A stretch of DNA of 64,000 nt from Lactuca virosa (lineage: Eukaryota; Streptophyta; Magnoliopsida; Asterales; Asteraceae): the NCBI GenBank assembly GCA_928212115.1, contig CAKMRJ010004445.1, positions 84,898,785-84,962,784 on the forward strand, read 5' to 3'. A program made the position numbers and the translations under genes. The first letter of the stretch is position 1; each line of letters opens with the position of its first letter. Positions 47,072 to 58,608 of this stretch are shown piece after piece. Below the pieces are notes generated by a model. That model was not told the DNA's origin. It ran no database searches and saw nothing but the letters and a program-made list of their open reading frames with translations.

Positions 47072-48530
47072 AACCGGACTAACACACACACTAAGCAATG
47101 AACCTAATCGTGTAATAGTATAGTTGTTGTAAGAACATGTGTCGAACACAAGGGGGACGGTGGTGAATTAATTTAGAATGTTTGATTATAGGTTTCACAA
47201 AACACATAAGTAATAAGAAGAGTTTTATTAAATACTTTAAATACCACTTAACATCAAATATCAATAAACTAATTGGAAGACAAATTTTTTTAGGTAGAGC
47301 CTAGATAAATTACATCTCAAATTAATCTCTACCTACTGATACAATGGATATTTATTCATTATTCACTGATTCCTAGTATGACTAGTGTCATGGTCACGAC
47401 TACTAATCCTTTTATTTCAACACAACTATTATTTCATTGATCAGGTCAACAAACAATCATGCAAATCAGTATTTAATTCGTATTAAGCAATATCTTATCT
47501 TATTTAACCCTAATGGTCATAGGATTTAAATCATGCAGAGAATGGTCATTCTACTCATGCACACACATTAAAGTCCATTATTTATTCCCTAACACTAGGT
47601 TTTGATCAAAACTCCACTAATAATTACCAATGGTCAGTGGACAACTATGATTCAAATTAACATGGATAGATGGTCATCTAAATTCTTATTAATTCAGAAA
47701 TAGAGAACAAAGTAACAATATTGAACACATATGGATCTTCAATCAAACTTGACAAAATAAATTAAACACGAATAAACAATCCAAAATAGCTATTAATCCA
47801 TAAATTTAAGGATTCATCCAATCATAAACACAAAGCAAAGGGTTTTAATACCCAAATCAGAAATTAAATACATATAGAATCATACTGAAACGCTAATCTT
47901 GGTCGGGACAACGAACCACATGATTAACGGCATGAATCTACTCTCCAATCCTTCAGTAAGTCTAATTTTTGGCCCTATTTATAGGTTTTAGCGTCAACAC
48001 GACGTGTTTGGACACAAACACAGTGTGTTCTTTATTAAAATCCCGCATTCCAAAAGTCAACGTCAAGAATTGTGAAGATTCCATTCACCACGGCGTGTTT
48101 GTGATAAACACGGCGTGTTCGTTGGGAACCAACATTTTAGTCGTCGTAAATTGTGTCTAGCTTTTAGAACATTTTGAATCTCGTCAATCAAAGTTACGAG
48201 TTGTGCGAAATTGTGTCTAGTTTTCAGAAACTTATGTCTAGTTTTCAGAACATTTTGAATCTCGTCAATCATCCGTTATGTGTCTAGTTTTCAAAACACT
48301 GACGAGGGGTCAAGCTGTCCAACAACATCCTTCTCTGTCTTCTTTTTGCCTTATCTCCTGATTTCCTGCTCCCAACTTCTCGTATGCTTTCTTTTTGTTC
48401 CTAGCATGTCTTCGCTATTACAAAACATATTTCAAACATAATAAGTACCTTTTTTTCTAGAATTAACACAAAATGTAACATAAAATATAAAGAGAATGTA
48501 TGAAAGATATAACTAAATAAGCACACATCA
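47072..48530 (-). repeat. LTR of a TGATGTG-type gypsy element
   Basis: In minus sense it starts TGATGTGTGC right after a polypurine-like GTGGGGTATTT. It has a TATA box CTATAAATAGG near 47975-47984 and a CCCCCTTGTGTTCGACACAT word near 47130-47150 that is typical of the R-U5 part of Athila/Tat-group LTRs as I know them. The inner end near 47080 is approximate. Confidence 0.7.
47975..48029 (-). promoter_or_regulatory. TATA box with paired upstream palindromes
   Basis: TATA at 47975-47984. AACACG-A-CGTGTT at 47996-48008 lies 12 bp upstream in sense, and AACACA-G-TGTGTT at 48017-48029 is a second perfect palindrome 21 bp further. Additional AACACG-G-CGTGTT at 48107-48119. Confidence 0.65.
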
Positions 48531-48931
48531 AAATACCCCACGCTTGACTTTTTGCTTGCCCCCAAGCAAAACTGTATTTTAAAATACCAATACCACACAA
48601 GATAATCCAAATTGAACCCAACCATTATGCCAAGACCGCAATGCATGTATTTGTGTCTATATTTTCCTAAGAACCATCCTAATCCTAAATACTCACAATC
48701 TTCATAAACACTTGCCCACATCTTTTGAACAACACTCATTTTATGCATCCCTCCGAATCCATCCCAAGAAATCTTTCTTAACCTCAAGGTATATTTGGTT
48801 AAACCCCCAACCATACATATGGAATAATAACCTAGAAAATAAAAATACAATAAATAACTTGACAACTTTCTCCTTTGAATCTTTGATGATGATATTTCTT
48901 CTTCTTCATAGCTTTGTAGATTCTTCAAACT
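48531..48931 (-). other. 3' non-coding end and polypurine tract of gypsy
   Basis: On the minus strand GCTTGGGGGCAAGCAAAAAG and GCGTGGGGTATTT precede the LTR. Such a repeat of purine runs before the LTR is typical for the Athila/Tat group. A minus frame running through here into the LTR is rich in aromatic residues and probably not coding. The piece abuts a different gypsy's protease near 48932. Confidence 0.6.
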
Positions 48932-50438
48932 TGTCCTTGATTTCTTTTGTCTTTCTCTTCCTATCTACAATGTGGGCTAAGAATGCGCTACATTTCTTAT
49001 GTAGATATTTCTGGGTCTTTGTACAAGAGATAACTTTGAGGTTCTTCCCAGATTTATCGCCATAGATAATCAGGGCTTCGCCGTTTGGTAAGGGTATTCG
49101 TATGGCTTTTTCATGACATAGAATTTCGGCGCGGTGTGAAGATAACCAATCCATGCCAATTATGACATCAAAACTACCGATAGGCATTGGCATGAGGTTG
49201 ACGTGAAAAAGGTAGTTATTAAGAGTTAACAGACAGTTTTCTAGGATTTCATGTGTTTTCTCAGTTTGACCGTTAGCGATTTCTACTTCATAGATTTCTT
49301 TTAATCTGCTAGACTCATGACTTAACAATTTTCTAAATGTCGGAGTTATAAAACTTCGATCTGCTCCAGAGTCGAAGAGTATAGAAGCATATAAATTATC
49401 TATAAGAAACGTACCAGATACGACCGAAGGGTCCTGGATAGCCTCTCTGCTTCCGATCACAAACGCCCTGCCACGTCCTATGCCTCCTTGACTCCTTAAC
49501 TTTGGACATTCTTTCTTGATATGTCCAACCTCCCCACACTCGTAGCATCTTCTTTCTTCACCATGGCCTGTCCCATTATTGGTTTGTTGTTCGACTATTA
49601 CAGGTGTTATGCTCCTGCAGTAACTCGCAGTATGCCCCTTTTTCTTGCACTTCATGCAGACAAAACAGTCACCTGGATGATGACTCAACCTTTGAGACCA
49701 CTTATGTTCCTTGGATCTCTATGAGGGTTAGCTGATGAGCTATCCTCTTGGTGTTGTCATAAGTCGTAGGATTTGATGCGATCACCATGCCTTTAACTTG
49801 CGATGCTAAACCCCAGATATATCGCTCAATCTTTTTATATTCAGGGGTTACAAGTGCTGGACACATTACAGCAAGATCATTAAATCTAGCGGTATAAGCT
49901 TTTATCTCTGAACCCTTCATGGTTAGGGTCTACAGTTCTTGTTCCAGTTTATGTATCTCCTCCCTAGGACAATACTCCTCTACTAGCATTATTTTTTTAG
50001 CTCTTCCCATTTCATGGAATTTGCAGTATCAATTCCCATGGTATTCATATGGTTGTTCCACCAGGTGAGTGATGCATCAGCGAAAGTACATGCTGCAAAT
50101 CGTACTTTACAATCATCTGGACAAAAGCTTATTTGAAAGACGGACTATGTCTTTTCTATCCACCTCGTCAAATTAACTACCCCTTCATTTCCATGAAAGC
50201 TTTTTGGCCTGCAATTCATAAAATCTTTGTAGGTACATGTTCTAGTGGTCCGTACATGGCCTTCATTTCTAACTCCATCTCTTGTGACATTAGATAGAGC
50301 CGCATCAATTCTTTGAGCTATGATTTCTTCAAGTTGTACTATACTTATTGAGGGGTTTATTTCTGGTGGTGGTTGCGGTTGTTGTTGTTGTGGTGCTGAT
50401 GGTCGGTTAGGGGTTAGCCGATTACTCCTTCTAGGCAT
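48932..50438 (-). pseudogene. Ty3/gypsy Gag with zinc knuckles and protease
   Basis: The start is an ATG at 50438. The N terminus is proline/glutamine-rich (PQQQQPQPPPEIN), then a Gag lead-in (NEGVVNLTRWIEKT). A stop at 50145 and a frameshifted stretch follow. The Gag core continues in 49920-49702 (YTARFNDLAVMCPALVTPEY, KIERYIWGLASQVKGMV). Next, frame 49688-48906 has two CCHC knuckles (CMKCKKKGHTASYC, CYECGEVGHIKKEC) and an aspartyl protease (ILFDSGADRSFITPTF; VIIGMDWLSSHRAEI). The coding ends at KEIKDK near 48932, where sequence of another element begins, so reverse transcriptase and integrase are missing. A longer accessory ORF and a 5' LTR lie upstream. Confidence 0.88.
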
Positions 50439-50741
50439 TTTGTTTTAGTTCCTATTATAAATAATAAATTTTATGAGTTTTATTAATCATTTAATACACG
50501 AGTACTAAATACTCCAGTTATTATTCACAGTGTAAAACGTAATAGACAACACAATGATTACTGTAACATATGCTTCATATTATTACCAGTGGTTACATCA
50601 GTTTATTTAGGTTATAAGAGAAAAGTTTCTATAAACATTGCAAAATTTGCAAGGTTTTCTACATCCTTGCTATAAACTTTCCTCTTTTCGCCTTAACTAG
50701 TCTGATTTTCTCTATTTACATAACCACTAGTTGGAGCTTAT

Positions 50742-51551
50742 CTACCAGAAACCTAAGTGATGACCCAGCACGTCAGTGACATTAACCACTTGCTCTTCAA
50801 GTGCTTGAGTTCTCTGCTCAAGACTTCCCGTGCGTTCTTCATTTCTTGAGGTTTGATTGTAGAGCTCTAACTCTGCAATCCTGGCATCGTGAGTAATCAT
50901 GTCATTATAAGCAAAATTTATACGATGATGGACATCCATCACCGATTCCTGATCTCGTGTCCTTTGTCCTTCTAGCCTTCGCACTCTTTCAGAGAGATGA
51001 GTAGCCCTCCCTTCGACAATTTCCATTTTGTCTTCAATTTTGATACTTTTCTCAAACAATTGGGATAAAGTGTTATCTTCAGAAGAATGTGGGAGATGTG
51101 TCGAGATGATTGACCAGTCTCATACATCTTGGCAGCTCTTTCTTCCGCCACCCACCTATCAACGGTTTGTGCGATCCGTGCAGGTTCATCTTGAACTCTA
51201 TGACTTCCTGAAGATGTCGCCTTCTGACTCTTCTTAATCTTTGGCCATATCGGTATGGATTTACGTGCCGTGCGTTTCATTTTTACTCCTCCTGGAACTT
51301 TATGGTAAAGAGTGTTCAGTGGTGGTAAAGATGATGCCACCGATTCTGTCTCCTCCATGGATTCGCTTTCTTCCATTGGTTCACTCTCTTCCCATTCGTT
51401 GGAGGGTAAAGGTGCTCCATCGTCAGAAGGTATTGGATGAAAGGTGGGGTGGATTTATAGGGTAGTAAGGATCGCCTACCATCATGGGGAATGAAATTTC
51501 CTCTTCTTCATCCGTATCCTCGATGATTATCCATTCTCGTGAATGTGCCAT
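50742..51551 (-). pseudogene. Extra coiled-coil ORF upstream of gag
   Basis: An ATG at 51551 starts MAHSREWIIIEDTDEEEEIS; a frameshift near 51420 leads into frame 51376-50972 and another near 51070 into 51059-50742. Together about 270 codons. The order is: acidic N terminus, a serine/glutamate-rich stretch (MEESESMEETESVASS), a basic patch (KMKRTARKSIPIWPKIKKSQ), and a C-terminal region with heptad-like spacing of hydrophobic and charged residues (SERVRRLEGQRTRDQESVMD, EQRTQALEEQVVNVTDVLGH) that looks like a coiled coil. The stop at 50742 lies about 300 bp before the gag ATG. I do not recognise a family or function; its place between 5' LTR and gag suggests an accessory protein of the element. 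The frameshifts show this copy is decayed. Confidence 0.55.
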
Positions 51552-52111
51552 GTCGAATTCCTATACGTTTTGGATCACCAAGAGTTTTAGTCTATCAAAT
51601 ATTATTCCCAAATTAAATAGTTCATATGATCTGATCATAATAAAATGTAGTTGCGCACCTACACCTAGTTGTGATAGGATATATGCACATATAAACTTTA
51701 GTTGGAATATTTGATCTAAATCCTTGAGATCAAAAACATTTCGGGTATTAAGGTGTATTCTCATCGCGGGTCTGAGTCTTTATATATGACTCTATATTCT
51801 TATTTATTGTATTCACGCTTTAACTATTGTTTGTTACTTCAGGTCTATCTGATAAGGCTCCGTCCAGTCAGGACAGTCGAAAGGGCAGGATCATTTTAGC
51901 ATATAGCCGTTCTGAAATCCAGCAACCCAAATCGACATGTCTATCCTTGTCACCGCTCCCGTAAGTAGTCCTTCAGTAGAATAATTAATAATACTTTTTA
52001 TTTATAGGTTAAGGGATATACCTAAACCTAATAGAGTAAGCCCTAAACTATAGACGTGCTTTCCTAAGAAAGTACTAGTTCACTATAGTTAATAGCTCTG
52101 ATACCAATTTC
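51552..52111 (-). other. Leader and primer site
   Basis: Non-coding. GCTCTGATACCA at 52095-52106 is the tRNA-Met primer-site complement, five bases from the LTR. A stretch near 51850-51960 (CAGTCAGGACAGTCGAAAGG, ATATAGC, GAAATCCAGCAACCCAA) parallels 55850-55925 and 59945-60025 in the LTRs of another element. Confidence 0.75.
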
Positions 52112-53080
52112 TGTCACACCCCCAGCCATCGGCGGAAACACCGGGTAGTGTAACGTTATTCTTCGTATCACAGTTATATAACATACATTGAACAGTACTA
52201 AAGAAAATACATACCTTTATTGATAACTTAAAGTTACATAACTGTTTTTCTAGAACCTATTACATATTATCCGACTATGGCATACTTCTTAATGAACAGA
52301 AAGGTAATAGTAAAACTTCTTCTGTTCTACATACCAGCTTTTCAAGTTCCTGAAAACACATGCATTTTAAAATACGTCAACATAAAGTTGGTGAGTCCAC
52401 AGGTTTTGACTCCATAAAATAATACATTTTCCATATTCAAAAGTATAGTTTTTGAAAGTATCATTTTGACTCTCCAACATTTAGTATGTATATTAGGTAT
52501 AATAGTTTACTTATCAATTAAGTGTTATACCTAAACATTCCTTAATCCTAAGGTATAAGTAGAGGAAACTTATACTTAACATTTATACTTGTATACGACA
52601 AAGTATAATGTTTCTAACAATTTGCTACCATGAGCCTGTAACCGCTGCTATGACATAATACCTCTGATAGAACACACTCATGATTTACCATGAGAAACAA
52701 ACACACTCATGATTTACCATGAGAAACAACCGTACGCTTCATCGACGCCGGAACAATAACAAATAAAAGGATAGTTCATCACTTGCTTTTGGTTGACTGT
52801 AGCTAACAGTCACAAGTGGGGTGGTCAACCCGTATACTAATTATACACGACTTCCTCGCTCACACGGGATTAACGATTACAGTTCAGAGGATTTCCACTA
52901 AGATCCCCAATCTTAGTTGATGAATACAATTACTCATGTAGACTTTGATGACTTCCTATAGCTCTAACAACAAAAGCATCTTTATGTCTAAAACCCTAAG
53001 TTACTAGACTATGCTTTTAAACATTACTCCTAACTTCATAATATTTAGGCAGTATAACAGCTATATCTTGAAGTAAAACC

Positions 53081-53236
53081 AGGTTTTATCTTGACCTAAA
53101 ACCAATAATAACAACATATAATGTTCCTAGTTTTATCTTGACATAAAACTATCAATAACAATACCAAGTTTTATCTTAACATAAAACTAACAATAACAAC
53201 GTATAACATATCCAGTTTTATCTTGCCATAAAACTA
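53081..53236. repeat. Four spaced hairpin repeats in LTR
   Basis: Copies of AGTTTTAT-CTTGAC-ATAAAACT start at about 53081, 53129, 53167 and 53214, each with 7-8-bp arms. Changes in one arm (GGTTTTAT...CTAAAACC) are partly matched in the other. Confidence 0.8.
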
Positions 53237-53664
53237 TTAATAGCAACATACTTTATAACTTAACATATAAATCTTCCGAATATAACTTCGGAACTATATC
53301 GCACACAACATATATATAGAATCTTAAGTATAACTCAAGATCTACATTAGTAAATTAACATACTGATAAGTTGATAATAGTTGTATATATTCAAAATATT
53401 ATATTTAGAACAACTATACCCCGACTATTATAACTATATACTATCATATAGACATAATAATAACATATATATAATATCTAGCATGCGTTTTCCCCCGAAA
53501 TATTAGAAAGTGGGGCCGTGAAACTCACCCTAGTAGCGTGATTTTATGTTATCTAAGCAAAAACGGTCAGCGTACGAGATCGTCGGGACTCGGGATGCAA
53601 AATGGCCTGCAAAAACGAGATAGAGAGAAGAGTTTAGGTGTAAGAAGTGTTAAGGTCGAATTTG

Positions 53665-53725
53665 CTATTTATAGGCTGATTTTTGGCCATTCACGACGTG
53701 AACCAAGCATGTTCACGTCGTGAGC
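53665..53725 (-). promoter_or_regulatory. TATA box with paired upstream palindromes
   Basis: CTATTTATAG at 53665-53674. TTCACG-A-CGTGAA (53690-53702) lies 15 bp upstream in sense, and GTTCACG-T-CGTGAGC (53711-53725) 21 bp further. More CTCACG-T-CGTGAG copies lie at 53814-53826, 53891-53903 and 53912-53924. Confidence 0.65.
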
Positions 53726-54340
53726 TCGATCCTGCTCACTTCGTAGACCCGCCATTTGGTCCCTAGCTTCGGATGGTGTCCCTTTGACTCCTCACGATGT
53801 GAATCAATCCTTGCTCACGTCGTGAGTTTGGATCTTATCCCCTCGCAGCCTCGTCACACCTTCTAGATCCGAAATGTGGCGGTTTGAGTCCTCACGTCGT
53901 GAGTTTTTATGCTCACGTCGTGAGTTCAGTCAAATTAGGGTTTTTGACAGCGATATCTTCGGAAGGCCATAACTTTTGCGTACGAACTCCGTTTTTGACG
54001 TTCTTTATATCCACGCGTAGGTATTTACGAGTAATACAACTCTCATTTAGACTTAAATAGCTAATTCTAAGTCTATTTTAAATTCCTCTTATTATAGAGA
54101 TTTATAGTGTTCGGTTTATCATAACTTCTTCATGCGAAGTCAGATTCAAACATTCTCTATATTTTTGGGATCGTATGGACGTATATTTTGAGTTGTATTA
54201 TCAAGAAGATTCATATTTGTATTAGAATTTATCATGAACTACATAACACTCTTACTACATTACTAGGTTAACATAATCACATTACATGATTGGCATAATC
54301 ACATGTGATTGTCTATTGACCTATTTTGACTAGTGTTACA

Positions 54341-54512
54341 CGAGGATTGATGATCTCTTCGACCAGCTTCAAGGAGCATCTTGGTTTTTCAAGATCGATT
54401 TGCGTTCAGGCTACCATCAGATGATGGTCGGAGACGAGGATGTGCAGAAGACTTCTTCCAGACTCGCTACGGTCATTACAAGTTCATGGTGATGCCCTTT
54501 GGGCTCACTAAT
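54341..54512 (+). pseudogene. Ty3/gypsy reverse transcriptase, 5' piece
   Basis: Begins inside the palm (RIDDLFDQLQGASWFFKIDL), which includes the first catalytic aspartate in KIDLRSGYHQM, and runs to MPFGLTN at 54512. One frameshift lies near 54450. The left side is cut by the LTR ending at 54340, and the right side is interrupted by a gypsy insertion; it resumes at 61184 after the CTAAT duplication. Reverse transcriptase copies element RNA to cDNA. This copy is a relic. Confidence 0.9.
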
Positions 54513-55065
54513 TGTGACATCACCATTTTCACGGCCATAAAAGACCGATTATGTTTATGCTTTATAAAAATCAGAGTACCTCTTTTAATAAAAATGTTGC
54601 GGAATTTGCTCCCAGAAAAACATGATAAATGCGTTGTCAAAGCATTTCCGAAGAAATGTAGTTTTATTCATTTTCAAAACCTTGGGATGTCATAGTCAAT
54701 ACAGAAACATAAGCATAAATAGAACTTACATTCATTTACACTAGTGATCTACATCTCTTTTAAATCTCTCAGTTTAAAGTAGCTTCATATCGACACCTGT
54801 GATACAAATAAGCTTGAGTGGGTCAGGTTGGGAAACCTTGTGAGTACATAGGGTTTTCAACCCACAATAATATAATCATTATGTTTAATCATCAAGCAAT
54901 CAATCAACCCAATTACCCATCCCCATTATCTTATTTACTCATAAGGATCTACCCTAAGAATCAGTTATTCCTCGTTCATTCATTCCTAAGGATTATCCTA
55001 AGGAATAGACACGAAATCCATCGTTGCTAATGACACATCTGTCAAGCACAGCTGCTAATATTATC

Positions 55066-55212
55066 ACTTAGGCGCAGCTGCCAAAATTGTGACATTCTTT
55101 ATGGCGCGCATTTGCCGGTATAGTACTTTAGGCGCATCTGTCGGGGTTATGAGGTTCTCTCTTAGGCCCTTCAGTCGGTAGAGTCCTTTAGGCGCATCTG
55201 CCAGGGTTATCT
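55066..55212. repeat. Degenerate tandem TTTAGGCGCATCTGCCGG repeat
   Basis: Five or six copies of a motif around TTAGGCGCATCTGCC, alternating with GGTAGAG/GGTTAT linkers. The partner LTR has the same array at 59162-59310. Confidence 0.8.
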
Positions 55213-56250
55213 CGTTTATTGACAGTATCGTTTTTCGAGAGTCCACACACAATACAGGTCAATCGGTTATTAGAGTACACCGTTGAACACATCGTTCACA
55301 ACACCTACAGGTTGCGAGCCTGCTAGTGTTTCACTGGACTGTCTAGAATAGTCCGTGTTTGGTATCCATACTCTGCTAGATAACGGGGCCAACATTTGGG
55401 AAAAAGGCTTCTCACATCATCCACCTCTCACCCTTACCTCATGGTCTATATTACCTCTCAACTTATCGTCCAACTCATATATCATCTACCCATGTTTTAC
55501 CCAACATATTATGTAGATATAAATACGTATACAGTTTAAATCATTTAAAACTTATATAAAATCGTTCATCCAGCATATATAGCAAGTATACAGATAATAT
55601 GCACACATAGCATGTAATTTATATAAAATACTTCATATCTATGTGTAAGATGAAAGTAACTATGCACTCACCTGATAAGGTGGTGACTCGGTACTCGGAC
55701 AGCACTTCGTTTACTTAAAACAACTTCCTTGGACAAAACCTAGTATCATTACCACTAGAGTTTAGTCTAATGTTAACCAAGACTAATTAATAGTCCTGCT
55801 ATTATTACTATTATATAAGCGTTAAAACAATACTCTTCACCCACTATGTACAGACAGGGGCCAGACATGGAACACCGGAGGACAGGACCATTTTGGCATA
55901 TAGCACTTCTGAAATCTAGCAACCCAAGCGGCCCTCCAAAACAGATTCCCCGTACCGCGAGTGGTTAAAAAGATATTATAATGACACTTATATAACTCAT
56001 AATAATAGCCCACATACTCATTATAAGGTCCTAATAACATTACTATATTGAAACATAAGTTATACTAAAGTTATGGTAGGTGTAGCTCACTTACAGCGGG
56101 TTTTCTCAAAACCGGGCTCCGCTGGAGCCGCGTTCCTTAGCCGAAAGGCTCTTCTTCTCGGAGCCGTCGGGGGGTTTCGGGGCTAGAAAGAGGTTCTAGA
56201 GAGAGAGGGAAGTGATGGGAGGTGTGAGGAATGAAAAGGGCTTCACCTTT

Positions 56251-56311
56251 GATTTATAGGGGGTTGGAGGGTCACTCACGTCGTGAGTTTCTTGATGCTC
56301 GCGTCGTGAGC
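56251..56311 (-). promoter_or_regulatory. TATA box with paired upstream palindromes, 3' LTR
   Basis: GATTTATAGG at 56251-56260. ACTCACG-T-CGTGAGT (56274-56288) lies 14 bp upstream in sense, and GCTCGCG-T-CGTGAGC (56297-56311) 23 bp further. Confidence 0.65.
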
Positions 56312-57055
56312 CAGCTGGAGATACCCAGTCACAGCCTGGTGCTAACACGTGGCATCGCACACAAGGTGGAATTCAGCCGATTTTCGAAAATTCATAACTT
56401 TCGGATATGAGCTCCGTTTTTGACGTTCTTTATATCCACGCGTAGGTAAGAAAAAGATATACAACTTTCATTTTGACTCCGTTGGCTAATTCTCGATTGA
56501 TCTTAAATTTAACAGTACGAGGAGATTATACAGTTAAATGTGCGCGTAAAATTGATAACTTCTATATATGGACTCCGTTTTCGTCTGTCTTTTTACCGTT
56601 GAGTTCCTATTAATGAGATCTTCAACTCTCATTTAGGTCGCGTAGGCCAAAAGCCGCTCGATCTAAAATTCGAGTTTCGGGGCGTGCACTGTTATGCCAA
56701 ATCTTAGAAAATTCATAACTTCCTCATACGAAGTCAGATTTAGGCGTTCTTTTTATGCAAACTCTCGGTTTAACGCATACTACAAATTTTGTTTAGATTA
56801 CTAAGGCCAAAAAGTCCTCTATCATAAATTCACTATTTACGTTTCCTGGTGATGTGCCGGTTTTGCCGCGAAGCTTCGACGAGCCATAACTTCTTCGTTA
56901 TAACTCGGATTTTGGCATTCTTTATATGTACGGAACCCTTGTGACATATTCTACAACTTGGTTAAGATTACTCCTTCTAAATAATCTTCCATCAAAAACT
57001 CATTTTTGATGCTCATTGTCTCTAAATTGACTAGCCCGGATCTGCGGGCGTTACA

Positions 57056-58594
57056 ATTGTCTCCCCCTTAGGATGATTACGTCCCAGAATCATCAACGAA
57101 ACAGGGCAATATAATGACTCCATATGTTATCTCTTCATCCTAGGTAATAATCGTAACTTCTTTGTTCCTTCGAACAAGTATCTAACTCTTGGACTTCTTG
57201 ATTGCAGGCGGTGCTCGATCTTGCACCCGCTCTTTACCTCATGTTAGACTTTCAATCATGACCTTCATGTCACATTCTCGATCATTACTGGAGACTCCTT
57301 CTTTTTCTTAATGCAATTAAGATAAGTCCTTTGATTTCCACAATAGGCCGATGGGTCATGTTTTAATGACCTCTCATCGTATGTTGTAACGCTTAGACTC
57401 AGGTCTTTTAGAGTCAAATTTCAGAATGGAATATACTTTTCCTTCATGTTCTAATGTGATATAATCACATTTTAACATGTAGCATCTCTAGCTACCAGCT
57501 TCTTTAACAACGATCGCGATACTTCTATTGATCGCTTTGATAATCTTTCACTTTAATCTTCTGGCTTAAGTCAGATGCTACATCGAACTTGGTTCTCTGA
57601 ACCACGTAACATACTCATCTTAGTCGGACTCGATATGATATGACCACTAGGGTCGGAATAACAACAATCTTCTTAGTCATTACCGAAACGATGGTAATGC
57701 CATAATTGAATAAAACGAAATCAATTACTAGCTTCTTGGTAACCTTGTGACTTTCCCTGATCCAAGCGTTGAGTCATGTGCTTCCGGTAGTATAGGCCTC
57801 TACTACCATTCACACCTACCTATACTCGTCCCAAGTATTGTCTCGTAGTTTTCCAAGTTACTATCACAAAGACAATTTTAACACATAAAAATGTGTCCAA
57901 ACAATCATATAATTTTTCCTAGACTCTACTAGGACTTCTTCCATGCGTATATTCAATCATCAATTCGGCTTTAACTCAGTTGGTGATGGAAATGTCAGAC
58001 GATGGGATAACTTCAGGAATTACGCCAATCGTTCCATCATCCCGCCAATCGAAGGTGTTCTTCGGACGTACCGTACTCCTCTAAACGTACTGTCTAACAT
58101 ATTCTAAAGGCAAGATACCACTCTTACGATATCTTATGATAGGTGTCATTCACTATCACAACCCTTTTCATTTCCTCTATTTACTCAATTCTCTATGAGT
58201 CTTCACCATGATGTTATTTTCACGAAAGCATGCATTCATTGCATCGAGACGAGAATATGGATAGAGAAGATTTAGACGTGTAATCCTCCTTATTACGCCG
58301 AAAACTTACATGCCAGTTCTAATATCGTAAATAAACATTTAGAAATCTGAACACATAAAATTTCCAGATCCGTTCGGCAACAGGCCATAGATCTGATAAA
58401 ATAATAACATCATAAAGCATCATAAATCGGTTAGCACATAAAAGCATTTTAGGCATCTTCCCTAAATAAGCTAGTGCTTGTGTCTATTAAGGTGTATTAT
58501 CTAAATATACTAGACACACTCCTCACGATCATTGCTTAGCATTCTAAGTTTAAGTCTAGAAATAAATCCTTATTCCTAGTTCGCTTAAACTAAT
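57056..58594 (-). other. Non-coding internal region of the nested derivative
   Basis: No readable frame of length. Pieces correspond in order to 12910-13727, 672-1254 and 8894-10373, so those regions belong to related derivatives. A GGTAGTATAGGCC word near 57785 recalls the leaders at 17630 and 35870. Confidence 0.7.
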
Positions 58595-58608
58595 GCTCTG
58601 ATATCAAC
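58595..58608 (-). other. Primer binding site of the nested derivative
   Basis: GCTCTGATATCAAC, the usual complement with one C to T change, abuts the LTR start at 58609. Confidence 0.88.

Larger units (their letters stand above)
52112..54340 (-). repeat. 5' LTR of gypsy with extra ORF
   Basis: A 2229-bp LTR, TGTCACACCCCC to TAGTGTTACA. The outer flank is CGAGG (54341-54345), inside another gypsy's reverse transcriptase; the opposite duplication is lost. A 28-bp direct repeat containing CTCATG-ATTTAC-CATGAG is at about 52674-52731. Confidence 0.88.
54513..57055 (-). repeat. 3' LTR of the nested derivative
   Basis: TGTGACATCACC to GGGCGTTACA, followed by polypurine complement ATTGTCTCCCCCTTAGG. 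It lacks a roughly 40-bp GC-rich stretch (GGGCTTCCGCCTCGTGCTAG) that the other LTR has near 60255. Confidence 0.93.

Noticed and set aside
48401..48928. 175-codon minus-strand frame
   Set aside because: It runs across the polypurine tract into the LTR and is rich in Tyr, Phe and Cys without a domain; it is taken as chance.
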